Part shown: piece by piece, positions 1 through 7,644 of the stretch | How the letters are laid out: each line of letters begins with the position of its first letter | How positions within the stretch are numbered: position 1 is the stretch's first letter | Assembly: GCA_046047495.1 (NCBI GenBank) | Contig: JBJOHV010000097.1 | Span: 172,859-236,858 of the forward strand | DNA: 64,000 nt | Direction of reading: 5' to 3' | From: NORP240 sp046047495 | GTDB lineage: Bacteria > Pseudomonadota > Gammaproteobacteria > Pseudomonadales > Pseudohongiellaceae | The notes under the pieces: model-generated | Databases searched by the model: none | What the model saw: the letters and a program-made list of their open reading frames with translations, nothing else | Told to the model about the DNA's origin: nothing | Position numbers and translations under genes: made by a program

Positions 1-625
1 CAGGACCGGCCGCCGCGGGGTCCAGCCTGGCCTGTCCGGTACGCAACGCCGACTCCAGCTCCCGTAGCCTGCCATCGGCAAAACCGGCCGCAATGAAGCG
101 GCGGTAATGGTGGAAGCGGTTGCCCGCAGGCCAGGCCGCCGTGCGATAGGCTTCATGGGCAGTCAGCAGACGACCGTGGCCGCCGAATGCATTGATGCAA
201 TAGCTGGACCAGTGGTATTCGCCCGGATGGTTGCCGAGGCCGTTGCGCTGTGGTGCCAGTTCAATGTACTTCTGGCTGTCCAGAAACGCCTGACCCGAAT
301 TCACCATGCAGCTTTTGAACCGGCCTTTCCATAACGATCCACTGCGCTCGAAACGGTGGTTGAAATACTGCACATAGGCGCCGCCAACCATCTTCATCAA
401 CTGGGAAATTCCCGTGGGTGTTCCCGGGGTCAGCAGCAACTGAATCTCATTGGGCAGCAGTACATAGGCATGCATAGCCACCTGGTAATGGACCAGGCAG
501 TGCTGCAGGCGGGTCAGGTAATAGCGGTAACAGGCTTCGTCATAGAAGCAATGATTGCCGTTATGCCCTTCCAGCAATATGAAGTAGGGTCGCCCGGTCA
601 GGAACAAACGCCGCTGTCTGGCCAT
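1..625 (-). CDS. REP-associated (Y1/HUH-type) transposase-like protein, partial, catalytic motif lost
   Basis: The frame is open from an ATG at 625 to the left edge, so the C-terminus is missing (208 codons visible). The fold matches the TnpA_REP/Y1 transposase family: an N-terminal strand, a HAYVLLP-like segment, then the Tyr-containing helix (YVQYFNHRF) and the GRFKS and HWSSY segments. The family's His-hydrophobic-His metal motif, normally in PNHVHLL context, reads PNEIQLL here, so both histidines are gone and single-strand nicking is unlikely. The start lies inside the end of the upstream gene (28-bp overlap), so it appears translationally coupled to the biosynthetic operon. It is either a decayed transposase or a domesticated DNA-binding protein. 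Confidence 0.75.
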   Translation of the reverse strand, partial: MARQRRLFLTGRPYFILLEGHNGNHCFYDEACYRYYLTRLQHCLVHYQVAMHAYVLLPNEIQLLLTPGTPTGISQLMKMVGGAYVQYFNHRFERSGSLWKGRFKSCMVNSGQAFLDSQKYIELAPQRNGLGNHPGEYHWSSYCINAFGGHGRLLTAHEAYRTAAWPAGNRFHHYRRFIAAGFADGRLRELESALRTGQARLDPAAAGP

Positions 626-1470
626 TCTTCATCTCCCTCATCAGATTTCCCTGTTGTGCATTGCAACACCAGCCAACTGGCACCTTCACCGGGATTGCGT
701 TTGTAGAGCTTGGCCGCCATGAGCGCACCCCGCAACAGCAGCAGGTCCCCCGGCTCGAGCCGCATGTCCCTGCGGGTCCTGAGTTCATCGAAATCGGGAT
801 GACGACGCGGTCCGTAGCGATGGGAACCCGGCAGCAGGGTCAGGCTGCCACGACCACGGTTCATGGCCGACAGCGGCACCAGCAGTAGCAGATCGAGAGG
901 CTCGCCAGGAGCCGCACTCAGGGGACTGCACACCATCGACCAGGGTGTGGCGCCGGTATGAATGGACAGACACGCCTGGTACTCGAAGGCCATCTGGCCG
1001 CTGGCGAGTGTCACCCGTTCCAGCAGGCCGTTTTCCTCCTCCGCAAGACAGAAGCACGGATACCAGCGCAGCACCGACACCGGCCCTTTGCACAGCTGCC
1101 GCAGCAATGGATCCCGGGCCAGCGCTTTCAGCACGGCACTCAGGGGCGGCCATGCAGGTTTCGGCAAACCGGTATCGGGATGGAAACGGGAATCCAGTGC
1201 ATTCACCCAGGGGGACAGGGTATCGAAGACGCGCCGACCGCCGAGCCCCAGCAGGATGGCCAGGCGAGTGCCAAGGTGGCCTCTGCCAAACAGGCCGCGG
1301 ACCTCGTTCTCCAACTGCACTGTCCAGCGCGGGCCGTGGGATTCAGCCAGCAAAACAGAGAACGAGTGTTGCATCCATGCCGCCAGAGCCATGGTGAACG
1401 AGGCGGCCCATGCATCCGTCGGCATCAGGCAGCCTTTGCGCAGCAGGAATCCCTTCTCATCCAGCATCAT
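598..1470 (-). CDS. Phytanoyl-CoA dioxygenase-like (cupin fold) protein, probably without metal site
   Basis: 290 aa. The C-terminal half resembles the PhyH family of Fe(II)/2-oxoglutarate oxygenases: a GSLTLLPGSHRYG segment (residues 208-220) followed by EPGDLLLL (239-246). The metal ligands expected of the family are not conserved. The proximal His-x-Asp is His171-Thr-Gly173, and the position of the distal His after the GDLLL strand holds Ala/Met. It may therefore be non-catalytic or use a different metal centre. The N-terminal 130 residues are not recognised. The ATG overlaps the stop of the C39-ABC gene by 4 bp (ATGA), so it is coupled to that gene. Family assignment is moderate and function is unknown. 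Confidence 0.55.
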   Translation of the reverse strand: MMLDEKGFLLRKGCLMPTDAWAASFTMALAAWMQHSFSVLLAESHGPRWTVQLENEVRGLFGRGHLGTRLAILLGLGGRRVFDTLSPWVNALDSRFHPDTGLPKPAWPPLSAVLKALARDPLLRQLCKGPVSVLRWYPCFCLAEEENGLLERVTLASGQMAFEYQACLSIHTGATPWSMVCSPLSAAPGEPLDLLLLVPLSAMNRGRGSLTLLPGSHRYGPRRHPDFDELRTRRDMRLEPGDLLLLRGALMAAKLYKRNPGEGASWLVLQCTTGKSDEGDEEWPDSGVCS

Positions 1471-3677
1471 GTCTGCGCCTCACTGGGCGGGGACCGCCCC
1501 AGCTCGAGACAGTGCCCGGCACAGGCCCGCAGGGCGGGATTGTGGGTCACCAGGATCAGGGCAATGCCCAGGCTGCGCAGCCGTTCGACGATCTGCAGCG
1601 CCACGGCCGTCTCCAGATTGGCCAGCGCTTCATCGAGAATCAGCAGTCGCGGCCGGCCATACAGGGCGCGGGCCAGCAGCAGCCGTTGCCGCTGGCCCGC
1701 CGACAGGCTGCTGCCAGACTCCGCCAGCAGGGTGGTCAGCCCATCCCGCAGCCGCCCCAGATCGTCCCGCAGTCCGGTAATTGCAAGGCATTGCTGCAGC
1801 CAGTCGCGATCCAGAGGTTCACGATCCAGGGTGATGTTGTACAGCAGTGATCCGGCCAGCAGGCGGTCGCCGTGCAGCACCGCCGCCACGTCGCCGCCAC
1901 CGGTCTCCCCATTCGCCTGACCGGGCAAGCTGGCATTGACCTGGATGCTGCCACGCAGGGGTGCTAACAACCCCAGCAACAATTTCAACAGGGTGGTCTT
2001 GCCGCAACCCGAGGGGCCGGAGATCGCCAGACAGTCCCCCTCCTTCAGGCTGAACCCCACGCCCTGCAGGACCGGTTGGTTGCTGCCGGGATAGCCGAAG
2101 TCGAGTCCCTGCACCCTCACCAGCAGACCAGCGTCTGCGGGAGGGGGAAAGCCGCCGGGATTCCGTGCCCCCTGGGCCGCGGTTATATCGGACAGGCGCT
2201 CCAGTTCCAGACCGATCAGTCGCAGCTCCACAAGGCGGGGCAGCAGACTCGCCACGGCATTGATGAAATGCTGTTTGAGAAACACAAAGGCAATCAGCTG
2301 ACCCGCGCTCATGGACTGACTCAGCACCAGGCCCGCACCAATGAAGATGGTCGCCACGTGGTCGATGCCCAGAATCAGGTTCTGCCAGGCCAGGGTGCGG
2401 TTCTGAAACCGATCGAGCTGTACGGCACTGTTGACATAGTCCGCATAGCCGCTGAGCCACTGACGGCTGCGATCGGCCTCCAACCCATAGACTTTCAGTG
2501 TGGTGATGGCCTGGAGATTTTCCAGGAACGCGGATTGCTGCCGCGCATCTTCGGCAAGCACGGTATTGCGGTAGGATCTCTCCCTTTCCGCAGTCAGGTA
2601 GCGCAAGCCGGCGAACACCAGGAGCAGACCGGTTGCCACCGCCGCCAGCTGCGGACTGTAGACATACAACAGGGCCAGTGTCACCAGGGAGAACAGGCCG
2701 TCAACCAGTGCCGCGATGACATCCTGGGTCAGCAGTCTGCGCACAGTTTGCAGAGTGCCGAAGCGGGAACTGATCTCTCCCATGCTGCGGGCCTCGAACC
2801 AGCCCAGGGGCAGGCTGACCAGATGGCGAAACACACCTCCAACGAGCTGGAAACCCAGGCGATGGGAAAAGCCCAGCAACACGCTGCCGCGCACATAGAC
2901 CAGCAAGGTCTTCAGCAGGGCCAGCAGCAGAAACAGCAGCGCCACCCTGGGAATGAGCTCGGGATTCCCGCCCAGCAGGCCACGATCCACCGTAAGCTGG
3001 ACATAGAACGGATTCAACAGGGCAATACACTGGATCGCCAGGGTCAGCAGCAGAATACCGGCGCCCCTCGTGAACAGCGCCGGCTCAGCCTCCACCAGAT
3101 CCCGCAGCCGCAGCGGCCGCACCAGGCTGTGCCGGCGGAAGCCGCTGCCGGGCCACAACTCCACGGCCACGCCGGTGATGTGGCGGGCGGCCTCCTGGCG
3201 ACTGTAGTGTCGCTCCCCCACAGCGGGGTCGTGGATCACGATCGAGCGGCGCCCCACTTTCCTGAGAACCACGAAATGATCCATGTCCCAGTGGAGGATG
3301 GCAGGCAGGCACAGGGCTCCCAGATCATCCATGTCCAGCTTCACGGCCCGCCCCTCCAGATGCAGGCCTTCGGCCATTCCCAGCAGGCCCCTCACATCCT
3401 GACCATGGCCGGCCCGGACTTTGCCTGCTCGCAGCCACTCCATGTCGATGCCCAGGCCATGGTAACGGGCGATCATCACTATACAGGCTATGGCACACTC
3501 ACCGCGCTGTGCCTGGATGACCAGCGGCAGACTCCGGGCGGGACGCAACAGTCGCGCAAACTGCTCGCGAACATCGAAGTCCATCGCCGATCGGCGCATC
3601 AGAGCCACCCCCGCCTGTGTGCCTCCTGGCACTTGCAGTGCCTGGGGCCTGAACAGTCCTTGCCGTTCCATCGTCAC
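1467..3677 (-). CDS. C39 peptidase-containing ABC transporter (bacteriocin/double-glycine-type exporter)
   Basis: 736 aa, three parts as in LagD/ColV-type exporters. An N-terminal C39 cysteine peptidase has Cys61 in a GEC context, oxyanion Gln55, His134 and Asp150. A six-helix membrane domain spans roughly 190-490. The ATPase has Walker A GPSGCGKT (554-561), signature LSAGQRQR (near 658) and Walker B LLILDEA (near 680). The family cleaves leader peptides after a Gly-Gly-like site and exports the cargo. The Q-loop glutamine appears replaced by His (VLHGD) and the D-loop is unusual (LANLE). GTG start with an AGGA Shine-Dalgarno, overlapping the carrier-protein stop by 4 bp. No leader peptide gene was recognised nearby, so the cargo is unknown. 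Confidence 0.88.
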   Translation of the reverse strand: MTMERQGLFRPQALQVPGGTQAGVALMRRSAMDFDVREQFARLLRPARSLPLVIQAQRGECAIACIVMIARYHGLGIDMEWLRAGKVRAGHGQDVRGLLGMAEGLHLEGRAVKLDMDDLGALCLPAILHWDMDHFVVLRKVGRRSIVIHDPAVGERHYSRQEAARHITGVAVELWPGSGFRRHSLVRPLRLRDLVEAEPALFTRGAGILLLTLAIQCIALLNPFYVQLTVDRGLLGGNPELIPRVALLFLLLALLKTLLVYVRGSVLLGFSHRLGFQLVGGVFRHLVSLPLGWFEARSMGEISSRFGTLQTVRRLLTQDVIAALVDGLFSLVTLALLYVYSPQLAAVATGLLLVFAGLRYLTAERERSYRNTVLAEDARQQSAFLENLQAITTLKVYGLEADRSRQWLSGYADYVNSAVQLDRFQNRTLAWQNLILGIDHVATIFIGAGLVLSQSMSAGQLIAFVFLKQHFINAVASLLPRLVELRLIGLELERLSDITAAQGARNPGGFPPPADAGLLVRVQGLDFGYPGSNQPVLQGVGFSLKEGDCLAISGPSGCGKTTLLKLLLGLLAPLRGSIQVNASLPGQANGETGGGDVAAVLHGDRLLAGSLLYNITLDREPLDRDWLQQCLAITGLRDDLGRLRDGLTTLLAESGSSLSAGQRQRLLLARALYGRPRLLILDEALANLETAVALQIVERLRSLGIALILVTHNPALRACAGHCLELGRSPPSEAQT

Positions 3678-3940
3678 AGGCTTTCCTGAGCGCCCTTGGC
3701 CCTTACCACCGAACTCACCATACGGATCAGGTCTTCCACTTTCTCCAGGCTGACCAGTGCCTGCTCATCGACGATCACTCCGAACTGGTCCTCGAGTTCA
3801 TACACGATCTCCAGCAAGGTCAGGGAATCCAGGGGCAGGTCATGGATGGCTGTCTGGGGCGTGATCTCGATGACCTCGCCGGAGCGCACCAGACAACTGC
3901 GCAGCCTGTCAAATACCGCCGTCTCGATCTGCTTTTCCAT
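3674..3940 (-). CDS. Acyl/peptidyl carrier protein
   Basis: 88 aa. A typical carrier-protein fold: the phosphopantetheine-attachment serine is Ser39 in LPLDSLTLLEIVYELE, followed by an acidic helix and a VEDLI helix near residue 70. The ATG at 3940 is preferred over an in-frame ATG at 3952 because GGAGG lies 5 nt upstream. It sits 28 nt after the acyltransferase-like gene and overlaps the exporter gene by 4 bp (GTGA). It should tether an acyl or aminoacyl substrate for the neighbouring enzymes once modified by a phosphopantetheinyl transferase, none of which is encoded in this operon. It is not the primary fatty-acid AcpP, which has a different context and sequence. Confidence 0.85.
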   Translation of the reverse strand: MEKQIETAVFDRLRSCLVRSGEVIEITPQTAIHDLPLDSLTLLEIVYELEDQFGVIVDEQALVSLEKVEDLIRMVSSVVRAKGAQESL

Positions 3941-3968
3941 ATCTGCCTCCATGCAGTAGCGCAATGCC

Positions 3969-5273
3969 TCAGGGTTGCAGGGCATCGATTCCATTGTCGG
4001 GTAAAAAATAGCCGGGCAAGGCCGGCAGGTAATGCCATTGGCTGGGATAGCGGCGCAGATGGGTCTCCAGCACCGCCGCCAGCTCGCCCGTGAGGCGCCC
4101 CGCGGCATCCTCGAGGGATTCGCCGGTACGGCGAACCGCCGACAGCCGCAACGGTATGCGCACCTGATTGCACCGGCCATCGTGGTAAGTGATCAGTGCG
4201 AGGATCGGCACCCTGGCCAGCAGCGCCAGTTCGGCGGCCGCACAACTGAAGTGGGCGAAGCGTCCAAGGAACTCCACCGCAATGGTCCTGCCGTGCCGGC
4301 GTGGTACATCACAGTAAAGCAGCAGACTGCGATTGCCGGCCCGCAGCTCGCTCACCAGCTCCAGGGGGCTGCAGTCGTGATTGAGATAAACGCGGGACGG
4401 GGCAAGACCCAGGGCCTGAATTTCCAGCAGTCGATTGCAGCGGGTGGCTATGGCCGGCTCCTCGTACAGCAACAGCAGACGCTGGCGTTGCTCCCCGCCG
4501 GCGGCACTGACCAGGGCTGGCAGGCTGACATAGTCCCCGAAGTGAAAGGCCGCGATCAGCAAGGAGTTACCGCCGGCCTGTTCCCAGGTTTTCAATAGCA
4601 CGGCATCCGGCCACTCCAGAGCCTCCCGATAGCAGACCAGCTCCCGCAGCGAGCGCCAGCGGATGCGACGCCGCTGGATGATGCGGCTCTCAAGGACATG
4701 ACGGCGCAGCAGCCTGCGACACACCGGTGCCGGTTCATGGAGATACAGGCTCAGGCGGCCGAGGACTTGCAACGGAATGCCTGCTCTGCCGGCCAGGCCC
4801 AGTCGCAGACGTTCCAGGCAATGGAGCAGACGGTGTCGTTCCACGCCGTCCCCGGTAACCCACAGTCGATCGATGACGCTGTCGAGCCATTTGATGAGCC
4901 GTGCTCTCACACGGTTCCATAGCCCCGCGCCCTGGCAGTGCGTCGCGTGTGAACCGGGGCCGCTGCAGTGGGTCAGGCAATGGCGGAAATAAGCAGCAGC
5001 CGCACGGGTGGACACAGGGGATTCAAGCCCCTCGAATTCCACCCGTCCGCTGTCCACCCGCAGTTGCACCCCCAGCGCAGGCCAGCCGGCCAGCAGGCGC
5101 TCCAGGTCCGGATGCCCGGCGGTGGACTTGTCCTCTACCCCGCAGTGTGCCTGCAATCCGCGGCCTATCCACTGCAAGGCCTCCCTGCCCCGCCCCTGCA
5201 GCAACAGGCCGTGGGCCACGGACATGCAAGAGTCGTAGTGAAGCTCCAGTTCCATGGCATCATTGCCGGGCAT
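3969..5273 (-). CDS. Lysophospholipid-acyltransferase-fold protein with long N-terminal extension
   Basis: 434 aa from the ATG at 5273, chosen because AGGA lies 7 nt upstream; an ATG at 5255 is possible. The C-terminal half resembles the LpxL/LPLAT family: AAFHFGDYVSLP (242-252), then LLLYCDVPRR (317-326), an EFLGRFAHFS segment corresponding to PFFG, and LARVPILALIT. The canonical His-x4-Asp/Glu dyad is altered: His244 is followed at +5 by Val249, and the nearest acid is Asp247. The N-terminal 170-200 residues are not recognised. The gene overlaps the diiron gene by 14 bp and precedes the carrier protein, which suggests transfer from a carrier-bound acyl group. This is inference. Confidence 0.65.
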   Translation of the reverse strand: MPGNDAMELELHYDSCMSVAHGLLLQGRGREALQWIGRGLQAHCGVEDKSTAGHPDLERLLAGWPALGVQLRVDSGRVEFEGLESPVSTRAAAAYFRHCLTHCSGPGSHATHCQGAGLWNRVRARLIKWLDSVIDRLWVTGDGVERHRLLHCLERLRLGLAGRAGIPLQVLGRLSLYLHEPAPVCRRLLRRHVLESRIIQRRRIRWRSLRELVCYREALEWPDAVLLKTWEQAGGNSLLIAAFHFGDYVSLPALVSAAGGEQRQRLLLLYEEPAIATRCNRLLEIQALGLAPSRVYLNHDCSPLELVSELRAGNRSLLLYCDVPRRHGRTIAVEFLGRFAHFSCAAAELALLARVPILALITYHDGRCNQVRIPLRLSAVRRTGESLEDAAGRLTGELAAVLETHLRRYPSQWHYLPALPGYFLPDNGIDALQP

Positions 5274-6123
5274 CGCCGGTCCTGAACTGCAGGCCGGCGG
5301 CGTCCAGGGTCTGGGCCAGCTCCCCGCGCCAGGCTGCGCCCAGGCCCTGCACCCGGTTGCGCCGCAGGTGCTGCAACAATCCCAGGTCATCGAACCCCTG
5401 CTCCCTGCCGATGCCCAGGGGAATGTCCAGGTCGGCAGCCAGGCGGGCCACTGCCCTGTGAACGAAAGCCGCCGCGGCACGACGTTGACGCCGGGACAAT
5501 CGAATGCCGTCACTGCCAAGACAGACCGTACCGAAGCGAACATGCCGGGCCTCGTCCGCCGCGATCAGACCCAGGGCCTGCACCAGCACCGGTACCCGAG
5601 CCAGCCTGCGCAACAGGCGGAACCGGGTCAGGGCGAGGGATTCGATTATGACCTGGCATACCAGCAGCTTGCGTAAGGGACTGCGGCTGCCAATGGCCCT
5701 GACCAGCAGTTGCTCCAGGCTGGGAGTGGGCCCGCTGGGCGGGTTTGCGCGGAAGCCCACCACCCGGTCCTGGTAGCGGCTGAAAAATTCCACATGGCGC
5801 GCTTCATCGCTGACCTGGGCACTGAGAAACAGGCGCTGTGCCATGTCGTCCGTGAGGCTGAGCAGTTGGGCGCAGAGGGTCAGTGCGGCGGACTCGCCCC
5901 GCAACAGGTCGTTGATCTCGGCAGCGTGAAGCCGCCAGGCTATGCGGACCCGGTGTTCCCGGGGCAGCGCTTCATAGGCAGGGAGGCCGGCGAACGGATT
6001 GAGCTGTGGAGCCACCGGGAAATCCTGGTGCAACACCCGGGCCGACCAATCCAGAGACGTATCGACATTCCATGTCTTCCGTTTGGCCGCCGCGTACAAA
6101 CCGGCGATCGCGTGCTGTTCCAT
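5260..6123 (-). CDS. Ferritin-like diiron oxygenase (AurF/CmlI-like metal motif)
   Basis: 287 aa, all helical. The carboxylate/histidine pattern of ferritin-like diiron oxygenases is complete: Glu77, then Glu107 and His110 in DEARHVEFF, Glu161 in IIESLAL, and Glu191 with His194 in DEARHVRFG. AurF and CmlI, which share this E..ExxH..E..ExxH pattern, N-oxygenate amines, and CmlI is linked to carrier-bound pathways. The substrate here is unknown, and iron demethylases or desaturase-like members are also possible. This is the first gene of the minus-strand operon. An AAGGA sequence lies 10 nt upstream and a plausible promoter 38-67 nt upstream, divergent from pepQ. Confidence 0.75.
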   Translation of the reverse strand: MEQHAIAGLYAAAKRKTWNVDTSLDWSARVLHQDFPVAPQLNPFAGLPAYEALPREHRVRIAWRLHAAEINDLLRGESAALTLCAQLLSLTDDMAQRLFLSAQVSDEARHVEFFSRYQDRVVGFRANPPSGPTPSLEQLLVRAIGSRSPLRKLLVCQVIIESLALTRFRLLRRLARVPVLVQALGLIAADEARHVRFGTVCLGSDGIRLSRRQRRAAAAFVHRAVARLAADLDIPLGIGREQGFDDLGLLQHLRRNRVQGLGAAWRGELAQTLDAAGLQFRTGDARQ

Positions 6124-6160
6124 GGGTCAGTCATCCTTAACCTTTCAACGGAATGGGAAC

Positions 6161-6190
6161 AGTGTAGACGAGGAATCGGAGGGCGGCCAA
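6161..6190 (-). promoter_or_regulatory. Candidate sigma-70 promoter of the diiron-oxygenase operon
   Basis: On the minus strand, TTGGCC (6190-6185), an 18-nt spacer and TACACT (6166-6161), about 40 nt before the ATG at 6123. Four of six bases match at each box. The 158-bp divergent gap to pepQ holds nothing else recognisable. Confidence 0.4.
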
Positions 6191-6281
6191 ACCAGGGCCG
6201 CACAGGATGCTCAGCGAACATGTACAGCGCCCGGGAATTGGGACATGATTGCCTGAACTCGAATTGCGGCGCATCGATCCC

Positions 6282-7616
6282 ATGAACTCCCTGTTTGCCT
6301 CCCATATCGCACTCCTGCAGCAACGTTACGAGCAAGCCCTGGCGGCTGTGCAGAACGACGCCTACCGTGTGGACTGTGTGCTGCTGCACAGCGGCATGCT
6401 GCATTATTTTTATGGCGATGACCAGTCGGTACCGTTTCGTGCCTTCGGTCACTTCAGTCAATGGCTCCCGGTGAACCGCCCGGAGCAGATGGTGCTTGTG
6501 CGCCCGGGCCATCGGCCCTGTTATTTCCAGGTGGTCCCCGAGGATTTCTGGTACGAGCAGACCATCGACAATGAGCCCTGGTGGAGCGATCAGTTCGACA
6601 TCACCCGGCTTGCCGAGCCGGCGCAGTTCATGCGCCATGCCGGCGACCTGTCGCGGGTGGCGTTCATCGGTGAGGCTGTGGATTTCGCCCGGACCTGTGG
6701 CATCGACGCGCACCGTATCAATCCCGATGCCCTGCTGGCCCAGCTGGACTATCAGAGAGCCTACAAGTCCCCCTACGAGATCGAGCGACTGCGACAGGCC
6801 AATCGGCTGGCGCTGCAAGGGCATGACTCCGCCAGGCAATGCTTCCTGGACGGTGGCAGTGAGTACCAGATCCACATGGCCTTTCTGCAGGCCTGCCAGG
6901 TCCTCGAGCAGGAAACTGCCTATACCAATATCGTGGCGCTGGATGAGAAGGCAGCCATTCTGCACTATCAGAACAAGCGTCGTGGTATCGGTGCCACCTC
7001 GGACCGCCCCAGCCAGGTGTTATTGATCGATGCGGGCTGCCGGGTCCATGGTTACTGTTCCGATATCACGCGCACCTCCGTGCGTGATACGGCACCTGAG
7101 GTGTTTCATGCCCTGGCGGCGGCCGTGGAAGACCTGCAGCAGCAGCTGGTGGCCCAGGTGGTCGTCCGGCGACCCTACCTTGAACTGCACCGGCTGGCCC
7201 TGCGGGGCATTGCCCGTATTCTGGTGGAGCATGAGGTGCTGATGTGTTCCATCGATGAGGCGCTGGATGCCGGTCTGGCGTCCGTGTTCATGCCCCATGG
7301 CGTCGGGCATCTGCTGGGCATCCAGGTGCACGATGTGGGTGGTCGGCAGCAACAGCCCGGCGGCGGGATCAATCCGCCCCCCGGCGATGCGCCCATGTTG
7401 CGTAACACCCGTCTGATGGAAGCCGGCATGGTATTTACGGTGGAACCCGGTCTTTATTTCATCGCAACCCTGCTGCAACCCCTCCGCAAGGATTTCCGCA
7501 ACGGCCTGTTGAACTGGACCTTGATCGATGCACTGATGCACCTGGGCGGCATTCGCATAGAGGACAATGTGCTGGTGACTGAACAGGGGCCGCAGAATCT
7601 GACCCGCGGCATATGA
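6282..7616 (+). CDS. pepQ: Xaa-Pro dipeptidase (prolidase)
   Basis: 444 aa, similar end to end to E. coli PepQ, including the N-terminal SLFASHIALLQQR stretch that fixes the start at 6282 rather than an upstream ATG at 6249. M24 metallopeptidase ligands are visible in order: Asp in LLIDAG, Asp in CSDITRTS, His in MPHGVGHLLG, Glu in VEPGLYF and Glu in IRIEDNVL. The family hydrolyses Xaa-Pro dipeptides in the cytoplasm using two Mn ions, and some members also detoxify organophosphate esters. It is divergent from the diiron operon and convergent with waaA (28 bp apart), so probably a single-gene unit. Confidence 0.93.
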   Translation: MNSLFASHIALLQQRYEQALAAVQNDAYRVDCVLLHSGMLHYFYGDDQSVPFRAFGHFSQWLPVNRPEQMVLVRPGHRPCYFQVVPEDFWYEQTIDNEPWWSDQFDITRLAEPAQFMRHAGDLSRVAFIGEAVDFARTCGIDAHRINPDALLAQLDYQRAYKSPYEIERLRQANRLALQGHDSARQCFLDGGSEYQIHMAFLQACQVLEQETAYTNIVALDEKAAILHYQNKRRGIGATSDRPSQVLLIDAGCRVHGYCSDITRTSVRDTAPEVFHALAAAVEDLQQQLVAQVVVRRPYLELHRLALRGIARILVEHEVLMCSIDEALDAGLASVFMPHGVGHLLGIQVHDVGGRQQQPGGGINPPPGDAPMLRNTRLMEAGMVFTVEPGLYFIATLLQPLRKDFRNGLLNWTLIDALMHLGGIRIEDNVLVTEQGPQNLTRGI

Positions 7617-7644
7617 TCCACTATGGAATCGGTCCCGGACCCTT

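Noticed and set aside
2076..3689. Long plus-strand open frame opposite the exporter gene
   Set aside because: It is the antisense shadow of a well-recognised C39-ABC gene and its translation (Gln/His-rich) matches no family.
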